DNA of 64,000 nt from Epithemia pelagica (GCA_946965045.2 OX337242.1:1922001-1986000), one strand, 5' to 3'. Numbered from the stretch's first letter, positions 50,533-60,624 are shown. Numbers and translations: made by a program. The notes: a model not told the origin generated them from the sequence alone.

Positions 50533-52380
50533 ATGAACTTTCTTGAATGTAAATCCGAATGCAACATCAAGTACATCCTTCATTGTAATGCATCGTATTA
50601 CAAAGCAATTCAAGAGTACCTTGTCAGTCCCCACGAAGGCATCTCCCGCTTAGAACTGCTTACTTGGGTTAAACGGCATACCATTGCATGGCTCATTCGA
50701 CACCAAGGGCACATTGTATTTGAAGACGACAATACACAAAGCTCTACAACACACGCTTGCGTACTGTCTGATTTAAAATTCACACACCGCCTGGAACTGT
50801 GCTGCTGCATTGTTGTTCGGTGTATCTACGACCATCCGACCACAATTTCTCCATCAGACTTCCAAGAACACATTCTATCTCCCTCCGTGTCGAATGATTC
50901 GAGTCTTCTTTTCCTTGTGGTTCGATGCACTCCAAAGATAACAATTAACCGGTCTCCCCTTTTCCAGCAATGTTTAGATTACACTCGACAATGCAAAGAG
51001 GAGTTCCCGACTGCCAGTGTTCAAGCCATTCTTCTTTCATGGTTGAATCGCACTTCGGTTGTTTTTCACTGCAAACAATCGGCACAAAACTTCACCAACG
51101 AATACGTTATTCGGCAATGCTGTGAAGAAGACTCGTACAATGAAGAATGTATTCCAATCTGCATATCCCCATATCTACAAGAAATGGAAATTCAATACAA
51201 CCATTCTAACTCTCCACCCAAAGCTTCTGTATCCACAGAATCGCATGAATGTCACTGTACTTCCCCAAGTACGCTTTTCCGTAAAAAAGACCCACCAAAT
51301 GATTCTCCTGGCCCGGCCCCAAACGACTCTCCTAATGCAAATCACGAATTGGTTACTTCCCGATCCAAAAAAAGGAAAACAAGTTACCCGACAAGAAAAA
51401 GGATAACAAACGAATCATCAATCCGAAATCACATTCATTCTCCTGTACATTCCTATGCTACACGATCAAGGAACAATCAAATCACCAAGATTATAATGCT
51501 GGCCTCCAGATCAAAAACAAAAATAGAATATCCTGCAAGTAATCACCAGCCAGGCACTCCTCCAAAACTCAAAGACATCAGTCCGTCGTCATTGGAAGTT
51601 CATGTTCCCCCCATTCCAACAACAATCAAAGAAAGACGAATCGAGGAAATCAACCAGATGATCAAATTTCACCAACAATTGAAATTATCTGGTTTGGTGT
51701 CGCAACGAGACAACTGGGAATCCTGGATTGACAATCATGTTAACCAGCCATTTGCCGACCGACCATTCATGGTACTAATGACAATCTGCATGAGTTCAAG
51801 CACTTCCGATTTGCAATTGAGCTCAATCATGCCACGGATTTTTGCTTGTGGCATGATTTCTGCAACGAGTGTGATTGACATTGCTCAACAATTTGGCATG
51901 AACACAATGTGTTCCCTTCTTTCCGAATCTGGTAGGTTCTATGCGAACACGGAACGCATTGTTAATGCTGCGGACTACTTCATCCAAAGGCATAATGGAG
52001 TAATCCCAAGAGACATAACAATCCACGAACTGACGACGCTACATGGCATTGGCTACAAGACGGCGTGCATTATTTTAGAGGCTGCCTTTGGACGCGTTGA
52101 TGGAATCCCCGCGGATATTCATGTAATCAAATGGTCTGCTTTTCTCGGCTGGACCTTCCCGAAACATACTGGACTTACGGTCTCCAAGTATCTTGAGGCC
52201 TGGGTCCCTCACAATCAATGGTCACTCGTGAATCCTCTTTTTGGGGCGCTTGGACAACATTCAAACACAATTGTTGGCCGTGGTATTCTATTGACAAGAC
52301 TTGGAGAAACCCTTCACTTGGATGCCGATATGTTCCAAAAGGTCAAGACTATGATTAATACGTATCGTCCGTTAAAATAA
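50533..52380 (+). CDS. HhH-GPD (endonuclease III/OGG1-like) DNA glycosylase carried by a hAT transposon
   Basis: This 615-residue single-exon protein would flip and excise damaged or modified bases and nick the strand. Residues 1-250 form an unrecognised Cys/His-containing domain (CKSECNIKYILHC, HACVLS, QCCEEDSYNEECIPIC). About 250-385 is a basic Pro/Ser linker with KKRK-type nuclear signals. The C-terminal domain (about 395-610) has a helical core (RPFMVLMTICMSSSTSDLQL) and the helix-hairpin-helix LHGIGYKTACIILEAA with Lys509, then GIPADIHVIKW with Asp528. The Lys-Asp spacing of 19 matches OGG1 and is close to endonuclease III (18). No Fe-S cysteines follow. The first ATG lies 477 bp inside the left end. 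The substrate is unknown; repair of transposition intermediates or removal of methylated cytosine are both possible. Confidence 0.85.
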   Translation: MNFLECKSECNIKYILHCNASYYKAIQEYLVSPHEGISRLELLTWVKRHTIAWLIRHQGHIVFEDDNTQSSTTHACVLSDLKFTHRLELCCCIVVRCIYDHPTTISPSDFQEHILSPSVSNDSSLLFLVVRCTPKITINRSPLFQQCLDYTRQCKEEFPTASVQAILLSWLNRTSVVFHCKQSAQNFTNEYVIRQCCEEDSYNEECIPICISPYLQEMEIQYNHSNSPPKASVSTESHECHCTSPSTLFRKKDPPNDSPGPAPNDSPNANHELVTSRSKKRKTSYPTRKRITNESSIRNHIHSPVHSYATRSRNNQITKIIMLASRSKTKIEYPASNHQPGTPPKLKDISPSSLEVHVPPIPTTIKERRIEEINQMIKFHQQLKLSGLVSQRDNWESWIDNHVNQPFADRPFMVLMTICMSSSTSDLQLSSIMPRIFACGMISATSVIDIAQQFGMNTMCSLLSESGRFYANTERIVNAADYFIQRHNGVIPRDITIHELTTLHGIGYKTACIILEAAFGRVDGIPADIHVIKWSAFLGWTFPKHTGLTVSKYLEAWVPHNQWSLVNPLFGALGQHSNTIVGRGILLTRLGETLHLDADMFQKVKTMINTYRPLK

Positions 52381-52425
52381 TTAAATAGTTGCTTCCATAT
52401 CACATGTATTCTTTCTTGACATTTA

Positions 52426-55400
52426 CTACGCTGACGAGTCTCCATCGTCGTCAGTATTTTCGAATGCGGATTCACCATTGTCTTCTCCTTCCTCACTTCC
52501 CTCCCTGCTCTCGTTCTCTCCGTCGCTTACTTCATTCCTGTCTTGTACTTGTCTGTCTTTCTCCCCTGTGTTGGCTGTTTCCAAACTCGCAGCCAAGGAT
52601 CGACTGGTTTTCTTCCCCAAATGCCCTTGGCTATCCATGGATTTTGAGGTCTTCGCTTTTTTCTGTCGTGGCGATTTTCTAATTCCCTGTCGGGGAACTA
52701 TCTTTGATTGCTTCCTTTTCTTCGTACTGGGCTCTGCATTCTTGTTCTTCACAGACTTTTTCGTCCTTTCACTTTCTTTGGGCCTTCCACTTTCTTTGGG
52801 CGGAGTCTCTATAACGACAATTTCTTCTTCATCTCCTTCTTCGACAGCCACAACAGTATTGTTGTCTTTGTCTCTGTCCAGGTCGTCGTCGTACTCATCC
52901 TCTACTTCCTTCCGGTCCATGTCAACCTGTGGATTGTCGATCCCTTTCTTCATGAGACATCGCAACATCTCGTCACTGTCTTCCTCGGGTTCTGACTGAT
53001 CATCCGACTCATCTTCCGAGTCTTCTTCATGACGTGCTTTAATGCGCACATGTACGATACGGTTTGCAACAAATTCTCTCGGTTTCGTGGGACGGGCTGC
53101 TTTTTTCTTACCGTCGGACAGTCCTTGGACGGCCTCTGTTGCATCTTTGTCATTTACTGTGTCCACACCCTTGCTGGGTGGGTTTCCTACCGGAGGATCA
53201 CCGGCATTGTCATCATCTTCTTCTCCATCTTCTTCTCCTTTGAGAATAACTCTACCAGACTCGTCCCGTTCTGTCCCGGCGAGAACCTTTCCTGAGCTGT
53301 CCCGTTCAGGAAAGGTTTCCAGAAACGACATTGTCACGGCGGGATCTTCCATCAAGTGGGTTTCATGGTCAAACGATAGTTCGTAGGATGCCAACCCATT
53401 GGCATTCTCTCTAACAGCCGACAGTTGAACTTGTTTTTGCTGAGTAGCTGCTTCCAAGCCAGGACTATCCTTGGCTTTCGGAGGCTGAACATAAGAGTTA
53501 CTAACCGACACTCCATTCGCAATGTCAATCTCAGTCTTCTTGATTTCTTCCAACAAGGACCGGTTGACACATTCCATTGTGCGCATCTCGTTGGTTTTCT
53601 TGTGGGCCCTTCTCATTAACTTGTTCTGGTGCATCCATGTACCAATTGAGAAAATGCGTTCTTGGAAAGCATTGGTGGCCGGCTTCGCTAGCCATATGAT
53701 GGCACTTGGGTACAAGTAGGGGAACATCATGGAATGGGCCCTCCACCAACCAAGGAGATCGAAGTACTTGCCAATCTCCAGATAGTTCCTATTGACACAA
53801 TTCTCTTTGAACTCTTCAGTTTCATCATCGTCCCACTTCTTCGAAACTTTCTCAAACTCCTCCGTACTATATTGTCGAATTATACTTTCCCAATGATTGT
53901 CAATATGATTTTCGCAGTTCTTCCGAAAATCGTCATAGCAGGTAGTGCATGTCTTCTTAAGGGCTCGCATTTTCTCCTGATCAGAGGCGGCGTCCGAAGC
54001 TCTTCCACTCAAGTGCAGGAGCACCTGTTGCTGCAAGTCATGGGACTTGCGCATGCTGGCGAAAACATTCTTGGTCTTGCGCTTAGTTGTTTTGTTATTC
54101 GTCTGTGAGTCGTCTTCAGCAGTCAAATTGAAAGACCGTGTCGCAGGTTTGTTGGCAGGTTTGTTTGCTGTGTTGGATTGGGCGGCCATTGCTGCACCGA
54201 TCGTAGAGACCCGCGTGTTGCTGAACTTGTCCACCATGTCCTGAATAATTATTCTTCGACCTTCCTTGACAGTGTCCATGTTGTAAATACCGAAATTGAC
54301 AAACATGTTTTCGTAGATGTTTGCCAATAGAGGATTGCAACAAACAGCCTTTAGTCCATCGTGATCACGGTGGACAAGGTAGTGCTTATATTCAGATATA
54401 ATGCGACGGACCAGTAGTCGGGGTCCTGGCAAAAGGTCATCAAATTCAACTGTGTCTCGAAAGGTGTCTAGATCATCTATCGAAAGCCGAGCATCCCATT
54501 GATCCGGACTGCCTTTTGCTAGTTTGATGCAAGAAACTCCACTATTTTCTCCATTTGGAGGAAGGCTCATGGTTGTGGCTTGAAAGTATGAACAGAAAAT
54601 CTCGAGTAAAGCGGCCGAGCTTGCACCAGGAGCATCTGATTGAAGTGTCATCGCCACTTGTTTCAGTGGCGATAGAATACCCTCGTACTGTGACAATAAT
54701 TGCCAATCCTCTTCGCTGGGATATAGTTTGGCAAATTTGGGATCACTCCCAGCGGCAAGAAGTGCGTATTGATCCATTGCCCACTTCAGCCGAGCAAGGG
54801 TTTCCAACGAGAGAACAATACCACCAATCCTTGTATCGTTTGGTAGGGGAATCTTGATCACTTGACATCCATAGGATTCACAGTTTTCTCGGAAATTTTG
54901 AAACCGACGAGGTGCTTTGCTACTCATCAACCATGCTGAAAACTTCTTGAATATAGACCAGAATTCAATAAAGGAGGGATTAGAATCCATCAGAATCCGG
55001 TTTTGGTAGCGTTGCACGAGACCGGTAGCATGCTTCAGCACTAACTCTGCCTTGTGCATGTCACATTTGCCAGCACGGTCGGTCCCGACGATGTACTTTC
55101 CGGCAAGTACAGCAGCCGTTGTGTTGTCGTTCACTGAGGCACAGAGATCCTTTTTTGTGAGTGTCACACTTAGAAGCAGGGTCTCGGTGAGATTTGCCAC
55201 ATCGGTTGCTGCATGGCCCTCGCAATCCGCCAGCCCAATGGGAATGCGATATATTTTGCAGTTCCTTGGATCGATGAACATTACTGTAACGCCTAAGACA
55301 TCATGGTCTTTGGCCTGCCAGATGTCATGGCAGACCGTGACAAATGGAATGTCTTGTAGGCAAAGACGGTTGTATTCCGCACGCACCCGCGTAATGAGAC

Positions 55401-56376
55401 CAGAGACAACGTCAAAGAAATCTTGATAGGAGTCCAAGCGAATTTTTGTTATCTGCCGTCTGCTCATAATTTCTGCTGAAGAATCTTTCAGCGCGGGAGC
55501 ATTTTTAATAGCGAAACGGATAAGGTTGCGGAACTGAGGTTTCTCCACTGTGATCGCTGGTAGGCAGCAATCATTGACAAACTGGTAGATCAGCTTCTGT
55601 AGTTGCTGAGATGATTGTGATTTCGTAGTGGTCTTTACTCGGAAAGAAGACAGAGTTGATTGGTTGCTTGGTGCTGTCTCATCCTCAAATACAACGTCCT
55701 TGTGATGGTTTTTTCGATGAGTCATGATATTGGACGTCCTCCCAGTTTTATTGCCACACCGCAATGCAGATTGATCCAAAGACTTTTCGTTGGAATAAAA
55801 GCATAAGGGGCAAAGAACAATCCACCGGCTGACTTTCTGATACTTCTCCACAAAGGCGGCATTCTTGCTTTTTGTTGATGTGGCGTTTTCGATCTTGTCA
55901 TTTGGACCAAGAAGTGTAGTAGAAGCAAAATCCTGTATCAGTTTAATGAAGCCGGAATATTGGGGGATATTGCCTTCGTTCTCGAAAATATACTTCTCGA
56001 GTTTCATCCAGTCGATGTGTAGGACCCACTTCCAGTATGGAGAGCAGTTGGACTCAAATATCAGGGGATGGGGACGTTCCAGAAGAGGTACAAGCTGCTT
56101 CTCTTGCTGATATTGCTCGTCCCTGGCTTGCTTGGCTGGAGCCCTTTCCTTCTCAACAATCTCTTTCCGGGCTTCAAGTGCTGATGGCTTCATCTTGATC
56201 GTTGTGGGAGTGGTCTTTTTGGAAGAGGAAGAGGAAGGCTTCTTGGATGAAGACGATGACTTCTTCTTTGAACCTTTGGTCTTTGATGGAGGAGTCTTCT
56301 TGTTGGATGTCTTGTCAGTGGCCTGGGTGGGAAGAGAATCCATCTTGTCCGAGGGATCTCCCATAGGTGCAGACAT
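52426..56376 (-). CDS. hAT-like transposase, very long, intact
   Basis: This 1316-residue protein catalyses cut-and-paste transposition. Residues 1-60 are Ser/Lys-rich. A BED-like zinc finger lies near 189-225 (LCPLCF, then HRKNHH). The RNase-H-like catalytic core has VCHDIW (Asp351), ASVNDNT (Asp417) and GKCDMHKAELVLKHA (438 onward), the hAT CxxH motif. The C-terminal hAT dimerisation region lies at about 870-915 (YPSAIIWLAK, NAFQERIFSIGTW with the third acidic residue). Typical hAT transposases are 600-800 residues; here 400 extra residues form a tail with acidic runs and basic nuclear signals (TKKRKQSK). The ATG at 56376 is preceded by the subterminal repeats. The same architecture in copy 1 shows the tail is part of the family. 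Confidence 0.9.
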   Translation of the reverse strand: MSAPMGDPSDKMDSLPTQATDKTSNKKTPPSKTKGSKKKSSSSSKKPSSSSSKKTTPTTIKMKPSALEARKEIVEKERAPAKQARDEQYQQEKQLVPLLERPHPLIFESNCSPYWKWVLHIDWMKLEKYIFENEGNIPQYSGFIKLIQDFASTTLLGPNDKIENATSTKSKNAAFVEKYQKVSRWIVLCPLCFYSNEKSLDQSALRCGNKTGRTSNIMTHRKNHHKDVVFEDETAPSNQSTLSSFRVKTTTKSQSSQQLQKLIYQFVNDCCLPAITVEKPQFRNLIRFAIKNAPALKDSSAEIMSRRQITKIRLDSYQDFFDVVSGLITRVRAEYNRLCLQDIPFVTVCHDIWQAKDHDVLGVTVMFIDPRNCKIYRIPIGLADCEGHAATDVANLTETLLLSVTLTKKDLCASVNDNTTAAVLAGKYIVGTDRAGKCDMHKAELVLKHATGLVQRYQNRILMDSNPSFIEFWSIFKKFSAWLMSSKAPRRFQNFRENCESYGCQVIKIPLPNDTRIGGIVLSLETLARLKWAMDQYALLAAGSDPKFAKLYPSEEDWQLLSQYEGILSPLKQVAMTLQSDAPGASSAALLEIFCSYFQATTMSLPPNGENSGVSCIKLAKGSPDQWDARLSIDDLDTFRDTVEFDDLLPGPRLLVRRIISEYKHYLVHRDHDGLKAVCCNPLLANIYENMFVNFGIYNMDTVKEGRRIIIQDMVDKFSNTRVSTIGAAMAAQSNTANKPANKPATRSFNLTAEDDSQTNNKTTKRKTKNVFASMRKSHDLQQQVLLHLSGRASDAASDQEKMRALKKTCTTCYDDFRKNCENHIDNHWESIIRQYSTEEFEKVSKKWDDDETEEFKENCVNRNYLEIGKYFDLLGWWRAHSMMFPYLYPSAIIWLAKPATNAFQERIFSIGTWMHQNKLMRRAHKKTNEMRTMECVNRSLLEEIKKTEIDIANGVSVSNSYVQPPKAKDSPGLEAATQQKQVQLSAVRENANGLASYELSFDHETHLMEDPAVTMSFLETFPERDSSGKVLAGTERDESGRVILKGEEDGEEDDDNAGDPPVGNPPSKGVDTVNDKDATEAVQGLSDGKKKAARPTKPREFVANRIVHVRIKARHEEDSEDESDDQSEPEEDSDEMLRCLMKKGIDNPQVDMDRKEVEDEYDDDLDRDKDNNTVVAVEEGDEEEIVVIETPPKESGRPKESERTKKSVKNKNAEPSTKKRKQSKIVPRQGIRKSPRQKKAKTSKSMDSQGHLGKKTSRSLAASLETANTGEKDRQVQDRNEVSDGENESREGSEEGEDNGESAFENTDDDGDSSA

Positions 56377-56859
56377 CTCCCATCGAATACACTGTGCTGA
56401 GGAGGAAGATTGCTGTTGGATTGTTGAAGGATGAGACTCAAAAGATCTGTCATTATACAGAGAAGCAGAGGTGCATAGGTACGATGAGGATCATCCTCAT
56501 CTGTTTTGTTTGGAATTTTGGTGAATTGTGTGACAGAATGCGATTGTAGTCGTACTTTGTCGATTGGATGAGGAGTGACTTTGTACTACAGAGTCGATAT
56601 TACCCATGTCAGGGTATTGACTTGGAGACTAATAGTAAGGAGATCCGTAAGTGAGTTACTTACTAAGAGACTAATAGTACGTCTGAAGAATGAGGGGTGA
56701 CTGACTGTGATGACTGTAGTCGGTGGGGTGAGAAGGCAGTGATTGATTGGCAGACTGAAAGTAACTGGGGAACATATACTTACTGATTTTACTACATGAC
56801 TTCATAGTTAGTCATAGTAAATCATATAGTCATGTATTTTGGCAAATGTGTGATTATTG
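56377..56859. repeat. Right subterminal repeat region of hAT copy 2
   Basis: Words such as GACTAATAGTA, GACTGAAAGTA and TAGTCATAGTA recur from 56610 to 56840, mirroring the left side. It probably also carries the transposase promoter. Confidence 0.6.
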
Positions 56860-56874
56860 TACTACACAACCCTG
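56860..56874 (-). repeat. Right terminal inverted repeat, hAT copy 2
   Basis: TACTACACAACCCTG, the exact inverse of the left end, followed directly by the CTTAAAAG target duplication (56875-56882). Confidence 0.95.
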
Positions 56875-56882
56875 CTTAAAAG
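56875..56882. repeat. Right 8-bp target-site duplication of hAT copy 2
   Basis: CTTAAAAG, identical to 50048-50055. Confidence 0.95.
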
Positions 56883-57078
56883 GCGAAGGACGGCTGAGTT
56901 CAGTATCCAGTATATTCAGTAGAGACTCGACCCGTAACTTGTAGAGCTCTGACTCGCCGCGTAACTTGTCGACGCGAGGCTGATCCAGGAAGTCATTGGT
57001 GAGCATGCGACACGAAGCAACATAGCGTAGGTAGTCCCAGCCCTCTAGCTTAGGCGAGATAGGTGTATCTCCATTCAC
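56883..57078 (-). other. Short host frame at the hAT insertion site, uncertain
   Basis: A minus-strand frame without an upstream ATG reads PKLEGWDYLRYVASCR and RVESLLNILDTELSRPSPF up to the transposon end. Across the empty site it would continue only a few codons before a stop (50031-50047 side). It looks like a fragment of a helical protein, but no family is recognised. Confidence 0.2.
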
Positions 57079-57276
57079 ACCAAGAAGGGATGGAACGGCT
57101 AAGTTCTTAGTTCAATGATAATGCAACACCTCAAAACGCAACGCCATTACTGATTACTGACTCGTCGGGCGCAAGCGCCCTCCTCCGTCGATTCGATCCA
57201 TTCACAACAAGAAGGGATGGAACGGATAAGTTCTATGTTAACGCAACACCTCAAAACGCAACGCCATTACTAGAAT
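57072..57276. repeat. Direct repeat of about 75 bp, two diverged copies
   Basis: The segment from CATTCACACCAAGAAGGGAT through CCTCAAAACGCAACGCC (57072-57150) recurs at about 57200-57271 with small gaps and substitutions. No coding potential is evident. Confidence 0.8.
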
Positions 57277-57439
57277 GACAGACACTATGATCCTAAGAGC
57301 TAGAGCTAGAGAGTAGAGAGCTGTGTCCCAACTCCCAACAGCAACAAGCAACAGCTTTTTCTTCATCATCGGATTCAGTTTTGGCGGGTTTTGCCTTTTG
57401 TCCAAACCAAAATCCAATTCCCCCTAGCAAGGCCCGGAA

Positions 57440-57733
57440 CAGCCAGTGGTCGGTATCGACCATGGAACAACCAGCCCCACAGCATCCACTTTGAAGGGTT
57501 GGTGGCCCCTCGCGATTCGACCGCCTCCGGGGGACAAGACGAACCACACTTACATGGGATGTCTGTGCGACACTCGTCGGGCCGTCGTCGCTGTCAATGC
57601 CACAAGCATCATGCTAAGTCTGATGATGCTTGTTGTATTTGAAGTTGACTTTTCCTTTATCCTGAATCAGACGGCCGAGTATGAAGCCGAGCATAGCAGT
57701 GACATGACTGCGGAACAACAACAACAGTTGGAA
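57440..57733 (+). pseudogene. Truncated tandem copy of the four-helix membrane protein gene
   Basis: Bases 57440-57733 match 58376-58669 nearly base for base (offset 936). The copy lacks the true start (codons 1-28) and everything after EQQQQLE (codon about 126), where unrelated sequence follows and the frame soon stops at 57781. It therefore covers only the first membrane helix. A recent partial duplication. Confidence 0.85.
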
Positions 57734-58291
57734 TTTGGAATGTTTTGTTTTTGCAAATTGTGGGAAAGGTACCATATTTAGTCGTGGTCACCATGATAGC
57801 GTAAGGCTTTTCTGCTGCTGTGCGGGATTGTGATAGGCCTTGAGCCTTGAGCCTTTCAAGTACCATGGCGCTGGTCCGCGCGCTTACGCGAAACTTGCAC
57901 CCCACCAAAATTCGGGGCAGCGGCAACTTCTGTCATTGCGATGGAGTGGAATAGCACGTGGTCCATAAGAGAGAGTGGACGAGCTCACCGTCATCGAGCC
58001 ACAACTCTAGAAAGGGCTCTTTTCTAATTTCATCATCAATCTTCTCTTCGACATGTATACGAACCAAATCGTTCTTTCACAAAATGGCGAAATGTTGGGA
58101 TAATGTGGAGTACTTCGGAATAGTGGCACGCGCTGAATCGTCCACGCTTTCGATCCTGACCCGAACAGCGCACCAAATCCCTTCATTTTTCTACATGAGA
58201 CAAGATACAAGATCCTTGTTGTGGACAATCGGTGCGACTTTGGGGTCTCGCAATCCTTTTAGGCGATCTTCTCTAATTATCATCAAACAAA

Positions 58292-59008
58292 ATGGCTACG
58301 CCTCATCAACAGGAGACTTTTCAACCGGTTCCGACGACTGAAGAGGGTCTTCTTCCCGGCCAAGCATCCGTTACGCAGCCAGTGGTCGGTATCGACTATG
58401 GAACAAGCAGCCCCACAGCATCCACTTTGAAGGGTTGGTGGCCCCTCGCGATTCGACCGCCTCCGGGGGACAAGACGAACCACATTTACATGGGATGTCT
58501 GTGCGATACTCGTCGGGCCGTCGTCGCTGTCAATGCCACGAGCATCGTGCTTAGTCTCATGATGCTAGTTGTATTTGAAGTTGACTTTTCCTTTATCCTG
58601 AATCACACGGCCGAGTACGAAGCCGAGCATAGCAGTGACATGACTGCGGAACAACAACAACAGTTGGAAGAACGTGTGGCCGACGGTTCCCTAAAAGTCA
58701 TTGAAGATATCCATGAAGCCTTTACCACAGTATCTGTCGTGATGCACATGTGCGGCATTTACGGCGCCTTAACCTTTCGCGCGTGGGGTGTTTACGTGGC
58801 GGCCATGGCCTATATCATCTCGTTTGGTCTCCATTTGTTCCGTCCCACATGGATGTTGGTGCTGCCAGTCCTGTTGGGTTACCCTCATTACTACTTTATC
58901 CGAGAACTCAGGGATGGGACCATGGCGCCCTATAACTATCACAATGTAGCGTTTTGGATTTGCAGTCGGTCGGCCGAAAGACCCTTGTACGCAGACGGTG
59001 AGAACTAA
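58292..59008 (+). CDS. Unknown four-helix membrane protein
   Basis: This 238-residue single-exon protein starts at ATG 58292 (MATPHQQETFQPVPTTEEG). After a polar N-terminus (about 1-68) come four hydrophobic helices: SIVLSLMMLVVFEVDFSFIL, VSVVMHMCGIYGALTF, VYVAAMAYIISFGLHLF and WMLVLPVLLGYPHYYF. An acidic/Gln-rich loop (EAEHSSDMTAEQQQQLEE) separates helix 1 from 2. The C-terminus faces the same side as the N-terminus. The CLCDTRRAVVAVN segment before helix 1 is notable. It looks like one of the small tetraspan families common in diatoms, without known function. A partial copy precedes it. Confidence 0.7.
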   Translation: MATPHQQETFQPVPTTEEGLLPGQASVTQPVVGIDYGTSSPTASTLKGWWPLAIRPPPGDKTNHIYMGCLCDTRRAVVAVNATSIVLSLMMLVVFEVDFSFILNHTAEYEAEHSSDMTAEQQQQLEERVADGSLKVIEDIHEAFTTVSVVMHMCGIYGALTFRAWGVYVAAMAYIISFGLHLFRPTWMLVLPVLLGYPHYYFIRELRDGTMAPYNYHNVAFWICSRSAERPLYADGEN

Positions 59009-60624
59009 CATTCTTACCTGGACCATGTTCAAATATCATGTTGGTGCACACCCCAATCCATCGTGCTCTATACAGCAACGGAGTTAAATTTCGTCTGGAT
59101 GTGTCGTCAAGACATTCTAACTGCTACAACAGACGGATAGTCCGACGAATTGAAGAATGAGCAGTAATATCAATCAAATCACCTTATCGTCTTCATGCAA
59201 TTGTTCTTGGTAGTATTGAAGCGAGACCGAGGGATATATTTTATGGCGAACCGTCCACAACTCTGCCGTGTTGGCGCATTGCGCGTGTCATGCGAAGTAT
59301 CTTCGATTCATTCACGGATCATTCAACATGCTTTGGGTGCTCGGTGATAAACGAAAAGTCGGTAAGTCATTCCAGTTCGTCTTTCGCTTTTAACCGAAGC
59401 TGATGGCATCATGTTCGTCTGCAATCAGAGTCGTCAAACTGGAAATCGCTTGGCGTTTGATTGTTGCATTGATCCAACAACCGCATTGTCACACGGTCGT
59501 ACCTACCAACCGCCGTGCAAGGTGGCAACCAGAGCACCGACGAGACAATCGCAAACCATGCAAACCTGAAGGCTAAAGAGCTTGCTCTTCTTCCACCAGT
59601 GAACGCTTGATGATGAAATCATCATACAAGAGATGATCAACCAAAACACTCGACAAACTCCATGACGTTGTTTCCAATAAAGGGAAAAGAACAACCCCTT
59701 CAAGCTCAATCATGATTCCTGTCGAGATGCTTGGTGTCGTGGACAACTAAAAGCTTCACTTTGAGATATCTTGGAACTTGGAAGCACTGATCAGACACAG
59801 AGATGATTCTCTTGATCGACGAAGAGATGGTACGTTCAATACATATGCATCGTTGCAACCAAGACATCGCAGATCATGGCCATCTTCTTCAGTCAGTGCT
59901 GATACGATTGATCGAAGCAACCGAAGGATCCTGATATCTGACAGACAAGGGACAACTCAACCATTTCTTCTCTCGACGCAAGAAGTTCTGTTGCTTGGTT
60001 CGGGAAGCGAAGAGAAAGATTGCATGAGAAGACTCACAAGTCCCTCGATGGCTTTCCTCGTCCTCATCGAAGCCAACGGAAGCAGTGCGCCGCGAACGTT
60101 CATGGCCAACCAAATCCAGATTTGCTGGTAACCAACCACGCCCATGCCAAAATCGGTGATCCCACGAATTGGTGGCCACGCGAAGATCTCGGATTCCGTG
60201 CTTCCGAGACTCGGAAGCAGATTGTGTACCGATTCAACAGCTCGGATGTGTCCGATCGAAAGACTGTGATATGAAAAGTACAAGTCTACATGACGCAATG
60301 TCGCTTTCTCGGGCACGTCAATATTCATGACGTCACGACGAGAAGCACCAGCCACATCTGGTCGCGGAAGACAGTCGTTGCAAGCCAGTCGTACGATTTG
60401 ATTGGCTGGGATGAGGCCCATAACCTGTCCAAGTTCCGAATAAGGTAAACACGACAGACAGTCACCACATGGACATTGGAGATTGGAGAGGAATCCAAAA
60501 AATAATCTCAAATCACTTTCGCTGTCTCAAATCTCTCATAAAAAATATCTTTGCGAACCAAAAACGCAGATAACAGACACCAGATACATTGCTATTTGAC
60601 GAAACAAATCACAAGTTAATCACT
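59009..60624. other. Intergenic, only doubtful frames
   Basis: No gene is firmly supported. The best frame is the minus-strand one at 60421-59957, listed separately. A plus-strand frame at 59778-60131 overlaps it and looks like its shadow or chance. Confidence 0.45.
59957..60421 (-). CDS. Hypothetical 154-residue ORF, uncertain
   Basis: The first ATG of this frame is 60421 (MGLIPANQIVRLACNDC). There are no motifs; the frame stays open upstream to 60511 with four more Cys (CPCGDCLSC), so the real N-terminus may lie there behind an intron. It lies divergent to the P-type ATPase. Function unknown and reality uncertain. Confidence 0.27.
   Translation of the reverse strand: MGLIPANQIVRLACNDCLPRPDVAGASRRDVMNIDVPEKATLRHVDLYFSYHSLSIGHIRAVESVHNLLPSLGSTESEIFAWPPIRGITDFGMGVVGYQQIWIWLAMNVRGALLPLASMRTRKAIEGLVSLLMQSFSSLPEPSNRTSCVERRNG

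Larger units (their letters stand above)
50056..56874. mobile_element. hAT-like DNA transposon copy 2 (intact), transposase plus HhH-GPD glycosylase
   Basis: The 6819-bp element is bounded by perfect 15-bp terminal inverted repeats CAGGGTTGTGTAGTA (50056-50070 and 56860-56874) and flanked by CTTAAAAG on both sides. Two convergent open genes fill it: glycosylase gene on plus (50533-52380) and transposase on minus (56376-52426), 45 bp between stops. Both are uninterrupted, the terminal repeats and duplication are perfect, so this copy moved recently and may be autonomous. Subterminal regions (50071-50532 and 56377-56859) are dense in GACTATAGT, GACTAAT and TTACTA words in both orientations. Confidence 0.93.

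Noticed and set aside
57293-57547. An 84-codon minus-strand frame across the truncated tetraspan copy (KAKPAKTESDDEEKAV part).
   Set aside because: Half is antisense to the duplicated exon and the rest has no supporting start or homology that I can see.
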